Part shown: positions 1-9,961 of the stretch, piece by piece
Layout: each line of letters starts with the position of its first letter
Position numbering within the stretch: the first letter of the stretch is position 1
The notes under the pieces: generated by a model
Told to the model about the DNA's origin: nothing
What the model saw: only the letters and a program-made list of their open reading frames with translations
The model's database searches: none
NCBI GenBank assembly: GCA_916613615.1
Contig: OU744721.1
Coordinates: forward strand, 82,093,060-82,157,059
DNA length: 64,000 nucleotides
Reading direction: 5' to 3'
From: Steromphala cineraria
Taxonomy: Eukaryota > Mollusca > Gastropoda > Trochida > Trochidae
Made by a program: the position numbers and the translations under genes

Positions 1-412
1 GTACATCATGAGCAACTACAAAGTTGGTGAAAACTCAACTGCTATCAACGCCCGTCTCAAGACTGCCCTGAGAAATGGAGTGAAGAACGGCGCCTTGAAA
101 CAGTCTAAGGGAACTGGTGCTGCTGGCTCCTTCCGCTTGGGTGAGGTGAAGAAAGCTGACAAACCAAAGAAAGCTAAGGCCGCTGCTAAGCCAAAGAAAG
201 CAGCAAAGTCACCTAAGAAAGTGAAGAAGCCCACCGCCGCCAAGAAACCCAAGACTGCTGCCAAGAAAGCTGCCAAGTCTCCAAAGAAGGTGAAGGCTGC
301 CGCCAAGCCCAAGAAGGTGAAAACCCCAAAGAAAGCAAAGACTGCTGCCGCCAAGCCCAAGAAGGTGAAAACCCCAAAGAAGAAGGCCGCCGCCAAGCCA
401 AAGAAGGCTTAA
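1..412 (+). CDS. H1: Histone H1, 5'-truncated by window edge (U0)
   Basis: The last 136 codons of an H1 gene, from residue 55 (Tyr, codon beginning at base 2) to the TAA at 410-412. It holds the second half of the winged-helix domain and the full lysine-rich tail. The residues match all other central copies. The missing 161 bases lie outside the window, so this is truncation by sampling and not a broken gene. Its 5S partner starts 1,104 bp downstream because spacer A lacks three bases. Confidence 0.97.
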   Translation, partial: YIMSNYKVGENSTAINARLKTALRNGVKNGALKQSKGTGAAGSFRLGEVKKADKPKKAKAAAKPKKAAKSPKKVKKPTAAKKPKTAAKKAAKSPKKVKAAAKPKKVKTPKKAKTAAAKPKKVKTPKKKAAAKPKKA

Positions 413-447
413 GTTGCTGGACATCTCCCACACTTTTGTGGTTAAAA

Positions 448-463
448 GGCCCTTTTCAGGGCC
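448..463 (+). terminator. Histone 3' stem-loop (U0)
   Basis: GGCCCTTTTCAGGGCC: six-base-pair stem with TTTC loop, 35 nt after the stop codon. It is followed at 474-485 by an A/G-rich histone downstream element (core AAAGAAA). In metazoan replication-dependent histone mRNAs this pair directs SLBP binding and U7 snRNP-guided cleavage without polyadenylation. Confidence 0.96.
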
Positions 464-568
464 ATACAAATATCAAAAAAGAAAATTTTTACAATGCACG
501 ATTTCAGTCCGTTTGAGGGAAGATAATAGAGCAAACAAATAAAGATATAAAGATCATCATCCCCTCAA

Positions 569-600
569 CCCACCCCACCCCAGCTCAAACCCCTTACCCC
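569..600 (-). other. C-run cluster, G-quadruplex potential on minus strand
   Basis: Five C runs (CCC at 569, CCCC at 573, 578, 590 and 597) separated by short loops give the minus strand five G runs. The surrounding 555-680 is strongly pyrimidine-rich on the plus strand, with few G. The cluster lies about 100 bp past the histone stem-loop in every unit; U3 has lost one run (5-bp deletion). Folding is inferred from base pattern only. Confidence 0.4.
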
Positions 601-1516
601 TCAGTCTCACGTCATTCTCCTTAGCTTAAGCCTACTCCCCCGTCTACTCACCACCCCCTCCCTTCTCATCAATCAACGGATCCTGCTAGAATAATTTGGT
701 CACTTTGAAAATCACAAAATACATGATTCAGTCCATGTGTAATTATTTTGATTGAAAATATGAATTATTCACATTCTTGCATACGGTCACCTAAGCAATC
801 AATCTCTCCCGAAACCCCTTCTTTTATAATCTACTTCGCAGTAAACACTAAACATTCCAACTAGATGGTCAATATGATAATAATTTCAAAACACCAATTA
901 AATCAATAAACCCAGTCATTAGATAAGTAAAGACTTTTAAATACACTGTATTGATTGTAGGTAGAAATTATATGATATCTGATTCCTTGCCACTAACGAT
1001 GTGTTTTCACTCAACAATTAGCATGTTCCCGACTGCCATCAAGGCTTGAGGAGTTACTTGCCCTTATCAAAGCACAGCTATAACCAACTCGTCAGAGGGG
1101 GAGATGTGTTCATGTAATCATATATTTGAACTTTTCGACTTTTGAGTAGAGTGAACATGTTACAGATGATAGATTATGTAAGTGAAGAGTTTGTTCACTA
1201 GACAAAGAACATAATTGACCATTAATAATGCCTACATTTTGATGAGATAATTTGTTATGACAATATATGAAAAGCTGTTAACTGATTTAAGTATGGGAAC
1301 ATCGAGTGAGGTGAAGTGAGAAAAGGAGAATAATTCTGATGGCAGTTTTTGAGTTGAGATGACATAGAGGGATTTTTGAGGAGAGATTCTTTGTGAATGT
1401 GTTGGTGTTATTTTGAAATTAGATGCGTTTGATGATATACAAATGTGTGAAATAAAAGTTTGGACTGAATGTTACAAGAACAATGCAATGAAGAAATAGG
1501 TGAGGAAAAAATGAAT

Positions 1517-1634
1517 GCCTACAGCACCCGGTGTTCCCAGGCGGTCACCCATCCAAGTACTATCCGGGCCCGACGTTGCTTAACTTCGGTGATCGGACGA
1601 GAACCGGTGTTTTCAACGTGGTATGGCCGTAGGC
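1517..1634 (-). rRNA. 5S: 5S ribosomal RNA (U0)
   Basis: On the minus strand a 118-nt sequence starts GCCTACGGCCATACCACG and ends GGTGCTGTAGGC, whose ends pair as helix I. It contains the conserved AGTTAAGCAACGTCGGGCC segment and the GGATGGGTGACCGCCTGGGA segment of animal 5S, covering the internal A-box and C-box promoter. A T6 run on the minus strand (1506-1511) ends transcription. A TATA-like CTATATG sits at -26 to -32 (1660-1666). Confidence 0.98.
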
Positions 1635-2383
1635 AGAGGAGAGGGGGGAAGTTAGGCTACATATAGCTGTGCCTGTGACACGCGATCGCTACAACCATTG
1701 TTTATAGTTTTCTACGGCATTTTCATTCCCCGCTCATTTGATAAGGCAAGAACTTCTCCTGCAAATTTGAAAATATTCATTCTTTTTAAAACCATAGCCT
1801 TATATCACGACTAGACGGTGAATACCGTGAGATGACGCCTGTGGGAAATAGATCCACTCGGCAGCGCTGTGTATGAGCCACGTGAGGACAGATTCAACAA
1901 CACAAAACAAATGTGCAGGTCGCTCCCCGTGATTTTAATTTTTCCATATTTTCTTTACCTTTCACGTTCGTCATATTGTATGTCCCCTGAGTATAATTCA
2001 AACCTGATGTTCGGGGAGTATATTTTATATACAGGTTACCCCCATCATGGGAGACACCGGTAGATACGACCTCGTGCTTACAGTGTGAGACTGGGAGGGG
2101 GTATAGGCCTCTAGATGCTCGGACGTGTTATTTCTTTATCGTTTTGAAATAAATAAAATACGCCACTCAGTAAACAATCTAATGACACACATATTTTTTT
2201 ACATTTCCACTCGGAAAACACACAAATAACAAAGCTCAGAATGTTATGTGTCCAGTGTATACCCAGGCCCGAATCTCACCGATCCTAGTGTAGACAGACA
2301 GAGAGCATCAGCGTTTTTCTTTCTCTCCAAACACGGGCCATAAGTTACAAATTAAACTTTTTTCTTAACATAAAGCAAAAACA

Positions 2384-2566
2384 CTAAACAGGAGTTACTT
2401 TTACTCGGGTGTGTAGTATTATCGATGTAATTAGGACGTTATACTGCTCAAGAAATATACATGCATGTAGAGGCCCGAGTCTGTAATGGCGACTGCCGAG
2501 TGAGACGTGTTTCATTGTCTGTGTTTGAAGAGTTATAAACGTCATAATATCCACAAAATTACCCAT
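2384..2566 (-). CDS. Candidate 60-residue small ORF divergent to H1 (unproven)
   Basis: The ATG at 2564-2566 has A at -3 and G at +4. TATAAAA on the minus strand (plus 2616-2622) lies about 50 bp upstream of it. The protein starts MGNFVDIMTF and matches no family I know. The frame is intact in all 18 units, and haplotype C differs at three bases, all synonymous. Other copies start at 5568, 8752, 11471, 14655, 17839, 21023, 24207, 27391, 30575, 33759, 36943, 40127, 43311, 46495, 49679, 52864 and 61977 (183 bp each). Against it: small size, no polyadenylation signal or stem-loop seen, and units too similar for a strong coding test. Confidence 0.25.
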   Translation of the reverse strand: MGNFVDIMTFITLQTQTMKHVSLGSRHYRLGPLHACIFLEQYNVLITSIILHTRVKVTPV

Positions 2567-2615
2567 CTTAGCACATTATTTTATGCATTAATGTTTTGGC
2601 GACAATTTGCAAGGA

Positions 2616-2622
2616 TTTTATA
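2616..2622 (-). promoter_or_regulatory. TATA box on minus strand, upstream of the small ORF
   Basis: The minus strand reads CTTATAAAATCC, a canonical TATAAAA. A start about 30 bp downstream would fall near 2590, leaving a short leader before the ATG at 2566. It is present unchanged in haplotype C. Whether it drives transcription is inference. Confidence 0.3.
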
Positions 2623-2848
2623 AGTTGAAAATTGATGCGCGTTGTTGTAGATGGCATTTGAAACTTAAGAATGGTGATTTCATAAGTGAGTGGTCTCGTC
2701 TGTTTTAATCACAAAATATTTATTTTCTTTCAAAGGTCATATTATCTGATATGGATGTGTAGGTAAATGATTTTTCTATCCATCACAATAGACATATTGC
2801 TTGTACAGCGTCGCTAAAGAGCGCAAAGCAACTTTTAAGTACATTAGA

Positions 2849-2985
2849 AAACACACACAAATGCACACTCTCATATCTGACTGGAGAGGGGTAGGTGGCT
2901 TTCTTCGACGTCCGCACTCAGGCCTCTAAGCAGCGCACGGCTGACCAGCGGTCATTCGCTCGCTGTAGCTCACACTCGCAAGTTG
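2849..2985 (+). promoter_or_regulatory. H1 promoter: H1 box, Inr and DPE, no TATA (U1)
   Basis: The AAACACA box specific to H1 promoters lies at 2849-2855. A TCATTC initiator (2952-2957) matches TCAKTY; taking its A (2954) as +1 puts the H1 box at about -105 to -99, its usual place. AGTTG at 2981-2985 matches the DPE core RGWYV exactly at +28 to +32. No TATA box occurs 25-35 bp upstream. The predicted leader is 67 nt. The same elements recur at fixed distances before each H1 ATG (H1 box -172, Inr -69, DPE -40); in U17 they are split by the LINE. The start site is predicted, not measured. Confidence 0.65.
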
Positions 2986-3020
2986 ACTCCCGCTGTCTCC
3001 TGACTCTACACAAGACGACC

Positions 3021-3593
3021 ATGGCCGATACTGCTGCTCCCGCACCCGTGAAGACCCCCAAGAAGAAGACTGTCTCCAAACCCAAGAAGGTGGCATCCCA
3101 TCCAACCTACCTCGAGATGGTACAGAAAGCTGTTGCCGCATTGAAGGAGAGGGGCGGCTCTTCACGTCAGGCTCTTCTCAAGTACATCATGAGCAACTAC
3201 AAAGTTGGTGAAAACTCAACTGCTATCAACGCCCGTCTCAAGACTGCCCTGAGAAATGGAGTGAAGAACGGCGCCTTGAAACAGTCTAAGGGAACTGGTG
3301 CTGCTGGCTCCTTCCGCTTGGGTGAGGTGAAGAAAGCTGACAAACCAAAGAAAGCTAAGGCCGCTGCTAAGCCAAAGAAAGCAGCAAAGTCACCTAAGAA
3401 AGTGAAGAAGCCCACCGCCGCCAAGAAACCCAAGACTGCTGCCAAGAAAGCTGCCAAGTCTCCAAAGAAGGTGAAGGCTGCCGCCAAGCCCAAGAAGGTG
3501 AAAACCCCAAAGAAAGCAAAGACTGCTGCCGCCAAGCCCAAGAAGGTGAAAACCCCAAAGAAGAAGGCCGCCGCCAAGCCAAAGAAGGCTTAA
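3021..3593 (+). CDS. H1: Linker histone H1, 190 aa (U1, reference copy)
   Basis: Binds linker DNA at the nucleosome dyad and compacts chromatin in the nucleus. An N-terminal tail carries TPKK at 12-15. The winged-helix H15 globular domain spans about 26-101, with SHPTY at its start, ERGGSSRQA (43-51) and GTGAAGSF (91-98) at its end. The C-terminal tail (102-190) is Lys/Ala/Pro-rich with SPKK at 124 and 147 and TPKK at 162 and 178, typical CDK and minor-groove motifs. Residues 153-168 and 169-184 are a 48-bp tandem duplication. There is no intron. The start is the first ATG, with A at -3 and G at +4; the frame is open further upstream but only to a GTG. Stem-loop 3' processing implies S-phase expression. 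Confidence 0.98.
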   Translation: MADTAAPAPVKTPKKKTVSKPKKVASHPTYLEMVQKAVAALKERGGSSRQALLKYIMSNYKVGENSTAINARLKTALRNGVKNGALKQSKGTGAAGSFRLGEVKKADKPKKAKAAAKPKKAAKSPKKVKKPTAAKKPKTAAKKAAKSPKKVKAAAKPKKVKTPKKAKTAAAKPKKVKTPKKKAAAKPKKA

Positions 3594-4700
3594 GTTGCTG
3601 GACATCTCCCACACTTTTGTGGTTAAAAGGCCCTTTTCAGGGCCATACAAATATCAAAAAAGAAAATTTTTACAATGCACGATTTCAGTCCGTTTGAGGG
3701 AAGATAATAGAGCAAACAAATAAAGATATAAAGATCATCATCCCCTCAACCCACCCCACCCCAGCTCAAACCCCTTACCCCTCAGTCTCACGTCATTCTC
3801 CTTAGCTTAAGCCTACTCCCCCGTCTACTCACCACCCCCTCCCTTCTCATCAATCAACGGATCCTGCTAGAATAATTTGGTCACTTTGAAAATCACAAAA
3901 TACATGATTCAGTCCATGTGTAATTATTTTGATTGAAAATATGAATTATTCACATTCTTGCATACGGTCACCTAAGCAATCAATCTCTCCCGAAACCCCT
4001 TCTTTTATAATCTACTTCGCAGTAAACACTAAACATTCCAACTAGATGGTCAATATGATAATAATTTCAAAACACCAATTAAATCAATAAACCCAGTCAT
4101 TAGATAAGTAAAGACTTTTAAATACACTGTATTGATTGTAGGTAGAAATTATATGATATCTGATTCCTTGCCACTAACGATGTGTTTTCACTCAACAATT
4201 AGCATGTTCCCGACTGCCATCAAGGCTTGAGGAGTTACTTGCCCTTATCAAAGCACAGCTATAATTACCAACTCGTCAGAGGGGGAGATGTGTTCATGTA
4301 ATCATATATTTGAACTTTTCGACTTTTGAGTAGAGTGAACATGTTACAGATGATAGATTATGTAAGTGAAGAGTTTGTTCACTAGACAAAGAACATAATT
4401 GACCATTAATAATGCCTACATTTTGATGAGATAATTTGTTATGACAATATATGAAAAGCTGTTAACTGATTTAAGTATGGGAACATCGAGTGAGGTGAAG
4501 TGAGAAAAGGAGAATAATTCTGATGGCAGTTTGTGAGTTGAGATGACATAGAGGGATTTTTGAGGAGAGATTCTTTGTGAATGTGTTGGTGTTATTTTGA
4601 AATTAGATGCGTTTGATGATATACAAATGTGTGAAATAAAAGTTTGGACTGAATGTTACAAGAACAATGCAATGAAGAAATAAGTGAGGAAAAAATGAAT
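3594..4700. other. Spacer A of U1, haplotype A reference
   Basis: 1,107 bp, the standard length. Stem-loop and downstream element, C-rich G4-prone tract (about 3750-3782), AT-rich middle, haplotype-A bases at the six diagnostic positions (4095-4181), then purine-rich DNA to the 5S terminator T6 (minus strand, 4690-4695). The same content is present in spacer A of U2, U4, U5, U7, U9, U11 and U13. No gene seen. Confidence 0.8.
3629..3644 (+). terminator. Histone 3' stem-loop (U1)
   Basis: GGCCCTTTTCAGGGCC, 35 nt after the stop; downstream element AAAGAAA begins about 12 nt later. Confidence 0.96.
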
Positions 4701-4818
4701 GCCTACAGCACCCGGTGTTCCCAGGCGGTCACCCATCCAAGTACTATCCGGGCCCGACGTTGCTTAACTTCGGTGATCGGACGAGATCCGGTGTTTTCAA
4801 CGTGGTATGGCCGTAGGC
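4701..4818 (-). rRNA. 5S: 5S ribosomal RNA, U32A variant (U1)
   Basis: The only 5S copy in the window in which I noticed a substitution: plus-strand A to T at 4787, i.e. U to A at RNA nucleotide 32 (GGUUCUC becomes GGAUCUC), in the helix II to helix III region. GAUCUC is the form found in vertebrate 5S, so the copy may still function. Internal promoter boxes are unchanged. Confidence 0.96.
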
Positions 4819-6204
4819 AGAGGAGAGGGGGGAAGTTAGGCTACATATAGCTGTGCCTGTGACACGCGATCGCTACAACCATTGTTTATAGTTTTCTACG
4901 GCATTTTCATTCCCCGCTCATTTGATAAGGCAAGGACTTCTCCTGCAAATTTGAAAATATTCATTCTTTTTAAAACCATAGCCTTATATCACGACTAGAC
5001 GGTGAATACCGTGAGATGACGCCTGTGGGAAATAGATCCACTCGGCAGCGCTGTGTATGAGCCACGTGAGGACAGATTCAACAACACAAAACAAATGTGC
5101 AGGTCGCTCCCCGTGATTTTAATTTTTCCATATTTTCTTTACCTTTCACGTTCGTCATATTGTATGTCCCCTGAGTATAATTCAAACCTGATGTTCGGGG
5201 AGTATATTTTATATACAGGTTACCCCCATCATGGGAGACACCGGTAGATACGACCTCGTGCTTACAGTGTGAGACTGGGAGGGGGTATAGGCCTCTAGAT
5301 GCTCGGACGTGTTATTTCTTTATCGTTTTGAAATAAATAAAATACGCCACTCAGTAAACAATCTAATGACACACATATTTTTTTACATTTCCACTCGGAA
5401 AACACACAAATAACAAAGCTCAGAATGTTATGTGTCCAGTGTATACCCAGGCCCGAATCTCACCGATCCTAGTGTAGACAGACAGAGAGCATCAGCGTTT
5501 TTCTTTCTCTCCAAACACGGGCCATAAGTTACAAATTAAACTTTTTTCTTAACATAAAGCAAAAACACTAAACAGGAGTTACTTTTACTCGGGTGTGTAG
5601 TATTATCGATGTAATTAGGACGTTATACTGCTCAAGAAATATACATGCATGTAGAGGCCCGAGTCTGTAATGGCGACTGCCGAGTGAGACGTGTTTCATT
5701 GTCTGTGTTTGAAGAGTTATAAACGTCATAATATCCACAAAATTACCCATCTTAGCACATTATTTTATGCATTAATGTTTTGGCGACAATTTGCAAGGAT
5801 TTTATAAGTTGAAAATTGATGCGCGTTGTTGTAGATGGCATTTGAAACTTAAGAATGGTGATTTCATAAGTGAGTGGTCTCGTCTGTTTTAATCACAAAA
5901 TATTTATTTTCTTTCAAAGGTCATATTATCTGATATGGATGTGTAGGTAAATGATTTTTCTATCCATCACAATAGACATATTGCTTGTACAGCGTCGCTA
6001 AAGAGCGCAAAGCAACTTTTAAGTACATTAGAAAACACACACAAATGCACACTCTCATATCTGACTGGAGAGGGGTAGGTGGCTTTCTTCGACGTCCGCA
6101 CTCAGGCCTCTAAGCAGCGCACGGCTGACCAGCAGTCATTCGCTCGCTGTAGCTCACACTCGCAAGTTGACTCCCGCTGTCTCCTGACTCTACACAAGAC
6201 GACC
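4819..6204. other. Spacer B of U1
   Basis: 1,386 bp, with the content described for 1635-3020. It has G at 4934 (AAGGAC), shared with haplotype C but not with U2 onwards, and G to A at 6134, two bases before the Inr of the U2 H1 gene. The remaining spacer B copies between units U2 and U15 are the same apart from the variants listed under their genes. Confidence 0.75.
4844..4850 (-). promoter_or_regulatory. 5S upstream TATA-like element (U1)
   Basis: The minus strand reads CTATATG at -26 to -32 from the 5S start (4818). Upstream TATA-like motifs at this distance assist TFIIIB placement in several invertebrate 5S genes. The element is unchanged in every unit, even where the bases next to the gene vary (U3, U15 to U17). 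Confidence 0.5.
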
Positions 6205-6777
6205 ATGGCCGATACTGCTGCTCCCGCACCCGTGAAGACCCCCAAGAAGAAGACTGTCTCCAAACCCAAGAAGGTGGCATCCCATCCAACCTACCTCGAG
6301 ATGGTACAGAAAGCTGTTGCCGCATTGAAGGAGAGGGGCGGCTCTTCACGTCAGGCTCTTCTCAAGTACATCATGAGCAACTACAAAGTTGGTGAAAACT
6401 CAACTGCTATCAACGCCCGTCTCAAGACTGCCCTGAGAAATGGAGTGAAGAACGGCGCCTTGAAACAGTCTAAGGGAACTGGTGCTGCTGGCTCCTTCCG
6501 CTTGGGTGAGGTGAAGAAAGCTGACAAACCAAAGAAAGCTAAGGCCGCTGCTAAGCCAAAGAAAGCAGCAAAGTCACCTAAGAAAGTGAAGAAGCCCACC
6601 GCCGCCAAGAAACCCAAGACTGCTGCCAAGAAAGCTGCCAAGTCTCCAAAGAAGGTGAAGGCTGCCGCCAAGCCCAAGAAGGTGAAAACCCCAAAGAAAG
6701 CAAAGACTGCTGCCGCCAAGCCCAAGAAGGTGAAAACCCCAAAGAAGAAGGCCGCCGCCAAGCCAAAGAAGGCTTAA
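6205..6777 (+). CDS. H1: Linker histone H1 (U2)
   Basis: Protein identical to the U1 copy. Its leader differs from other copies by G to A at 6134, just outside the TCATTC initiator (6136-6141), so the predicted promoter is unaffected. The 5S partner lies 1,107 bp downstream in convergent orientation. Confidence 0.98.
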   Translation: MADTAAPAPVKTPKKKTVSKPKKVASHPTYLEMVQKAVAALKERGGSSRQALLKYIMSNYKVGENSTAINARLKTALRNGVKNGALKQSKGTGAAGSFRLGEVKKADKPKKAKAAAKPKKAAKSPKKVKKPTAAKKPKTAAKKAAKSPKKVKAAAKPKKVKTPKKAKTAAAKPKKVKTPKKKAAAKPKKA

Positions 6778-6812
6778 GTTGCTGGACATCTCCCACACTT
6801 TTGTGGTTAAAA

Positions 6813-6828
6813 GGCCCTTTTCAGGGCC
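6813..6828 (+). terminator. Histone 3' stem-loop (U2)
   Basis: Perfect six-base-pair stem with TTTC loop at the standard distance from the stop. Confidence 0.96.
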
Positions 6829-7884
6829 ATACAAATATCAAAAAAGAAAATTTTTACAATGCACGATTTCAGTCCGTTTGAGGGAAGATAATAGAGCAAA
6901 CAAATAAAGATATAAAGATCATCATCCCCTCAACCCACCCCACCCCAGCTCAAACCCCTTACCCCTCAGTCTCACGTCATTCTCCTTAGCTTAAGCCTAC
7001 TCCCCCGTCTACTCACCACCCCCTCCCTTCTCATCAATCAACGGATCCTGCTAGAATAATTTGGTCACTTTGAAAATCACAAAATACATGATTCAGTCCA
7101 TGTGTAATTATTTTGATTGAAAATATGAATTATTCACATTCTTGCATACGGTCACCTAAGCAATCAATCTCTCCCGAAACCCCTTCTTTTATAATCTACT
7201 TCGCAGTAAACACTAAACATTCCAACTAGATGGTCAATATGATAATAATTTCAAAACACCAATTAAATCAATAAACCCAGTCATTAGATAAGTAAAGACT
7301 TTTAAATACACTGTATTGATTGTAGGTAGAAATTATATGATATCTGATTCCTTGCCACTAACGATGTGTTTTCACTCAACAATTAGCATGTTCCCGACTG
7401 CCATCAAGGCTTGAGGAGTTACTTGCCCTTATCAAAGCACAGCTATAATTACCAACTCGTCAGAGGGGGAGATGTGTTCATGTAATCATATATTTGAACT
7501 TTTCGACTTTTGAGTAGAGTGAACATGTTACAGATGATAGATTATGTAAGTGAAGAGTTTGTTCACTAGACAAAGAACATAATTGACCATTAATAATGCC
7601 TACATTTTGATGAGATAATTTGTTATGACAATATATGAAAAGCTGTTAACTGATTTAAGTATGGGAACATCGAGTGAGGTGAAGTGAGAAAAGGAGAATA
7701 ATTCTGATGGCAGTTTGTGAGTTGAGATGACATAGAGGGATTTTTGAGGAGAGATTCTTTGTGAATGTGTTGGTGTTATTTTGAAATTAGATGCGTTTGA
7801 TGATATACAAATGTGTGAAATAAAAGTTTGGACTGAATGTTACAAGAACAATGCAATGAAGAAATAGGTGAGGAAAAAATGAAT

Positions 7885-8002
7885 GCCTACAGCACCCGGT
7901 GTTCCCAGGCGGTCACCCATCCAAGTACTATCCGGGCCCGACGTTGCTTAACTTCGGTGATCGGACGAGAACCGGTGTTTTCAACGTGGTATGGCCGTAG
8001 GC
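7885..8002 (-). rRNA. 5S: 5S ribosomal RNA (U2)
   Basis: Standard sequence with U at position 32; T6 terminator at 7874-7879 on the minus strand. Confidence 0.98.
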
Positions 8003-9388
8003 AGAGGAGAGGGGGGAAGTTAGGCTACATATAGCTGTGCCTGTGACACGCGATCGCTACAACCATTGTTTATAGTTTTCTACGGCATTTTCATTCCCCG
8101 CTCATTTGATAAGGCAAGAACTTCTCCTGCAAATTTGAAAATATTCATTCTTTTTAAAACCATAGCCTTATATCACGACTAGACGGTGAATACCGTGAGA
8201 TGACGCCTGTGGGAAATAGATCCACTCGGCAGCGCTGTGTATGAGCCACGTGAGGACAGATTCAACAACACAAAACAAATGTGCAGGTCGCTCCCCGTGA
8301 TTTTAATTTTTCCATATTTTCTTTACCTTTCACGTTCGTCATATTGTATGTCCCCTGAGTATAATTCAAACCTGATGTTCGGGGAGTATATTTTATATAC
8401 AGGTTACCCCCATCATGGGAGACACCGGTAGATACGACCTCGTGCTTACAGTGTGAGACTGGGAGGGGGTATAGGCCTCTAGATGCTCGGACGTGTTATT
8501 TCTTTATCGTTTTGAAATAAATAAAATACGCCACTCAGTAAACAATCTAATGACACACATATTTTTTTACATTTCCACTCGGAAAACACACAAATAACAA
8601 AGCTCAGAATGTTATGTGTCCAGTGTATACCCAGGCCCGAATCTCACCGATCCTAGTGTAGACAGACAGAGAGCATCAGCGTTTTTCTTTCTCTCCAAAC
8701 ACGGGCCATAAGTTACAAATTAAACTTTTTTCTTAACATAAAGCAAAAACACTAAACAGGAGTTACTTTTACTCGGGTGTGTAGTATTATCGATGTAATT
8801 AGGACGTTATACTGCTCAAGAAATATACATGCATGTAGAGGCCCGAGTCTGTAATGGCGACTGCCGAGTGAGACGTGTTTCATTGTCTGTGTTTGAAGAG
8901 TTATAAACGTCATAATATCCACAAAATTACCCATCTTAGCACATTATTTTATGCATTAATGTTTTGGCGACAATTTGCAAGGATTTTATAAGTTGAAAAT
9001 TGATGCGCGTTGTTGTAGATGGCATTTGAAACTTAAGAATGGTGATTTCATAAGTGAGTGGTCTCGTCTGTTTTAATCACAAAATATTTATTTTCTTTCA
9101 AAGGTCATATTATCTGATATGGATGTGTAGGTAAATGATTTTTCTATCCATCACAATAGACATATTGCTTGTACAGCGTCGCTAAAGAGCGCAAAGCAAC
9201 TTTTAAGTACATTAGAAAACACACACAAATGCACACTCTCATATCTGACTGGAGAGGGGTAGGTGGCTTTCTTCGACGTCCGCACTCAGGCCTCTAAGCA
9301 GCGCACGGCTGACCAGCGGTCATTCGCTCGCTGTAGCTCACACTCGCAAGTTGACTCCCGCTGTCTCCTGACTCTACACAAGACGACC

Positions 9389-9961
9389 ATGGCCGATACT
9401 GCTGCTCCCGCACCCGTGAAGACCCCCAAGAAGAAGACTGTCTCCAAACCCAAGAAGGTGGCATCCCATCCAACCTACCTCGAGATGGTACAGAAAGCTG
9501 TTGCCGCATTGAAGGAGAGGGGCGGCTCTTCACGTCAGGCTCTTCTCAAGTACATCATGAGCAACTACAAAGTTGGTGAAAACTCAACTGCTATCAACGC
9601 CCGTCTCAAGACTGCCCTGAGAAATGGAGTGAAGAACGGCGCCTTGAAACAGTCTAAGGGAACTGGTGCTGCTGGCTCCTTCCGCTTGGGTGAGGTGAAG
9701 AAAGCTGACAAACCAAAGAAAGCTAAGGCCGCTGCTAAGCCAAAGAAAGCAGCAAAGTCACCTAAGAAAGTGAAGAAGCCCACCGCCGCCAAGAAACCCA
9801 AGACTGCTGCCAAGAAAGCTGCCAAGTCTCCAAAGAAGGTGAAGGCTGCCGCCAAGCCCAAGAAGGTGAAAACCCCAAAGAAAGCAAAGACTGCTGCCGC
9901 CAAGCCCAAGAAGGTGAAAACCCCAAAGAAGAAGGCCGCCGCCAAGCCAAAGAAGGCTTAA
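9389..9961 (+). CDS. H1: Linker histone H1 (U3)
   Basis: Intact and identical in protein. Its downstream spacer is shortened to 633 bp by two deletions, but the stem-loop and downstream element are kept, so mRNA processing should be normal. Confidence 0.98.
   Translation: MADTAAPAPVKTPKKKTVSKPKKVASHPTYLEMVQKAVAALKERGGSSRQALLKYIMSNYKVGENSTAINARLKTALRNGVKNGALKQSKGTGAAGSFRLGEVKKADKPKKAKAAAKPKKAAKSPKKVKKPTAAKKPKTAAKKAAKSPKKVKAAAKPKKVKTPKKAKTAAAKPKKVKTPKKKAAAKPKKA

Larger units (their letters stand above)
413..1516. other. Spacer A of U0, between converging H1 and 5S genes
   Basis: Non-coding. After the stem-loop it holds the C-rich tract (555-680), AT-rich DNA with the haplotype-A version of the six-SNP segment, and a purine-rich stretch (about 1300-1420). 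It lacks ATT near 1084, as U17 and U18 do, and has a private T in a TTTTT run near 1351. No gene seen. Confidence 0.8.
1635..3020. other. Spacer B of U0, divergent 5S/H1 intergenic region
   Basis: 1,386 bp. Contains the 5S upstream TATA-like motif at 1660-1666, a palindromic ACGGT-GAAT-ACCGT near 1815, CTCCCCG (1923-1929) with its complement CGGGGAG (2012-2018), the 60-codon minus-strand frame (2384-2566), and the H1 promoter from 2849. No snRNA, tRNA or transposon was recognised. Confidence 0.75.

Noticed and set aside
1469..1666. 65-codon plus-strand frame over the 5S gene
   Set aside because: It overlaps the antisense strand of the 5S rRNA, whose conservation explains it.
1869..2063. 64-codon plus-strand frame in spacer B
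   Set aside because: U6 has a stop at 20655, U3 has an altered, longer form, and haplotype C has two non-synonymous changes.
1856..2501. ACTCGGCAG and its complement CTGCCGAGT, 629 bp apart, as termini of a transposon
   Set aside because: The match is only about 10 bp, there are no flanking target duplications, and no transposase lies between.
1635..2840. Possible additional small RNA (U1, U2, U4, U5, U6, U7 snRNA or spliced leader) in spacer B
   Set aside because: I looked for the diagnostic 5' ends and Sm-site contexts on both strands and found none.
2895..3020. Open frame upstream of the H1 ATG that would give a 232-residue protein
   Set aside because: It begins at a GTG, not an ATG, overlaps the predicted promoter and start site, and U2 has a missense change in it. 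The 190-codon form starting at MADTAAP fits the H1 family.
3197..3650. Minus-strand frames of 126, 86, 72 and, in U17/U18, 172 codons opposite H1
   Set aside because: They are shadows of the lysine-codon-rich H1 tail, which produces Phe/Leu-rich or Trp/Ser-rich reading frames without stops. The longer form appears only because haplotype C loses a stop.
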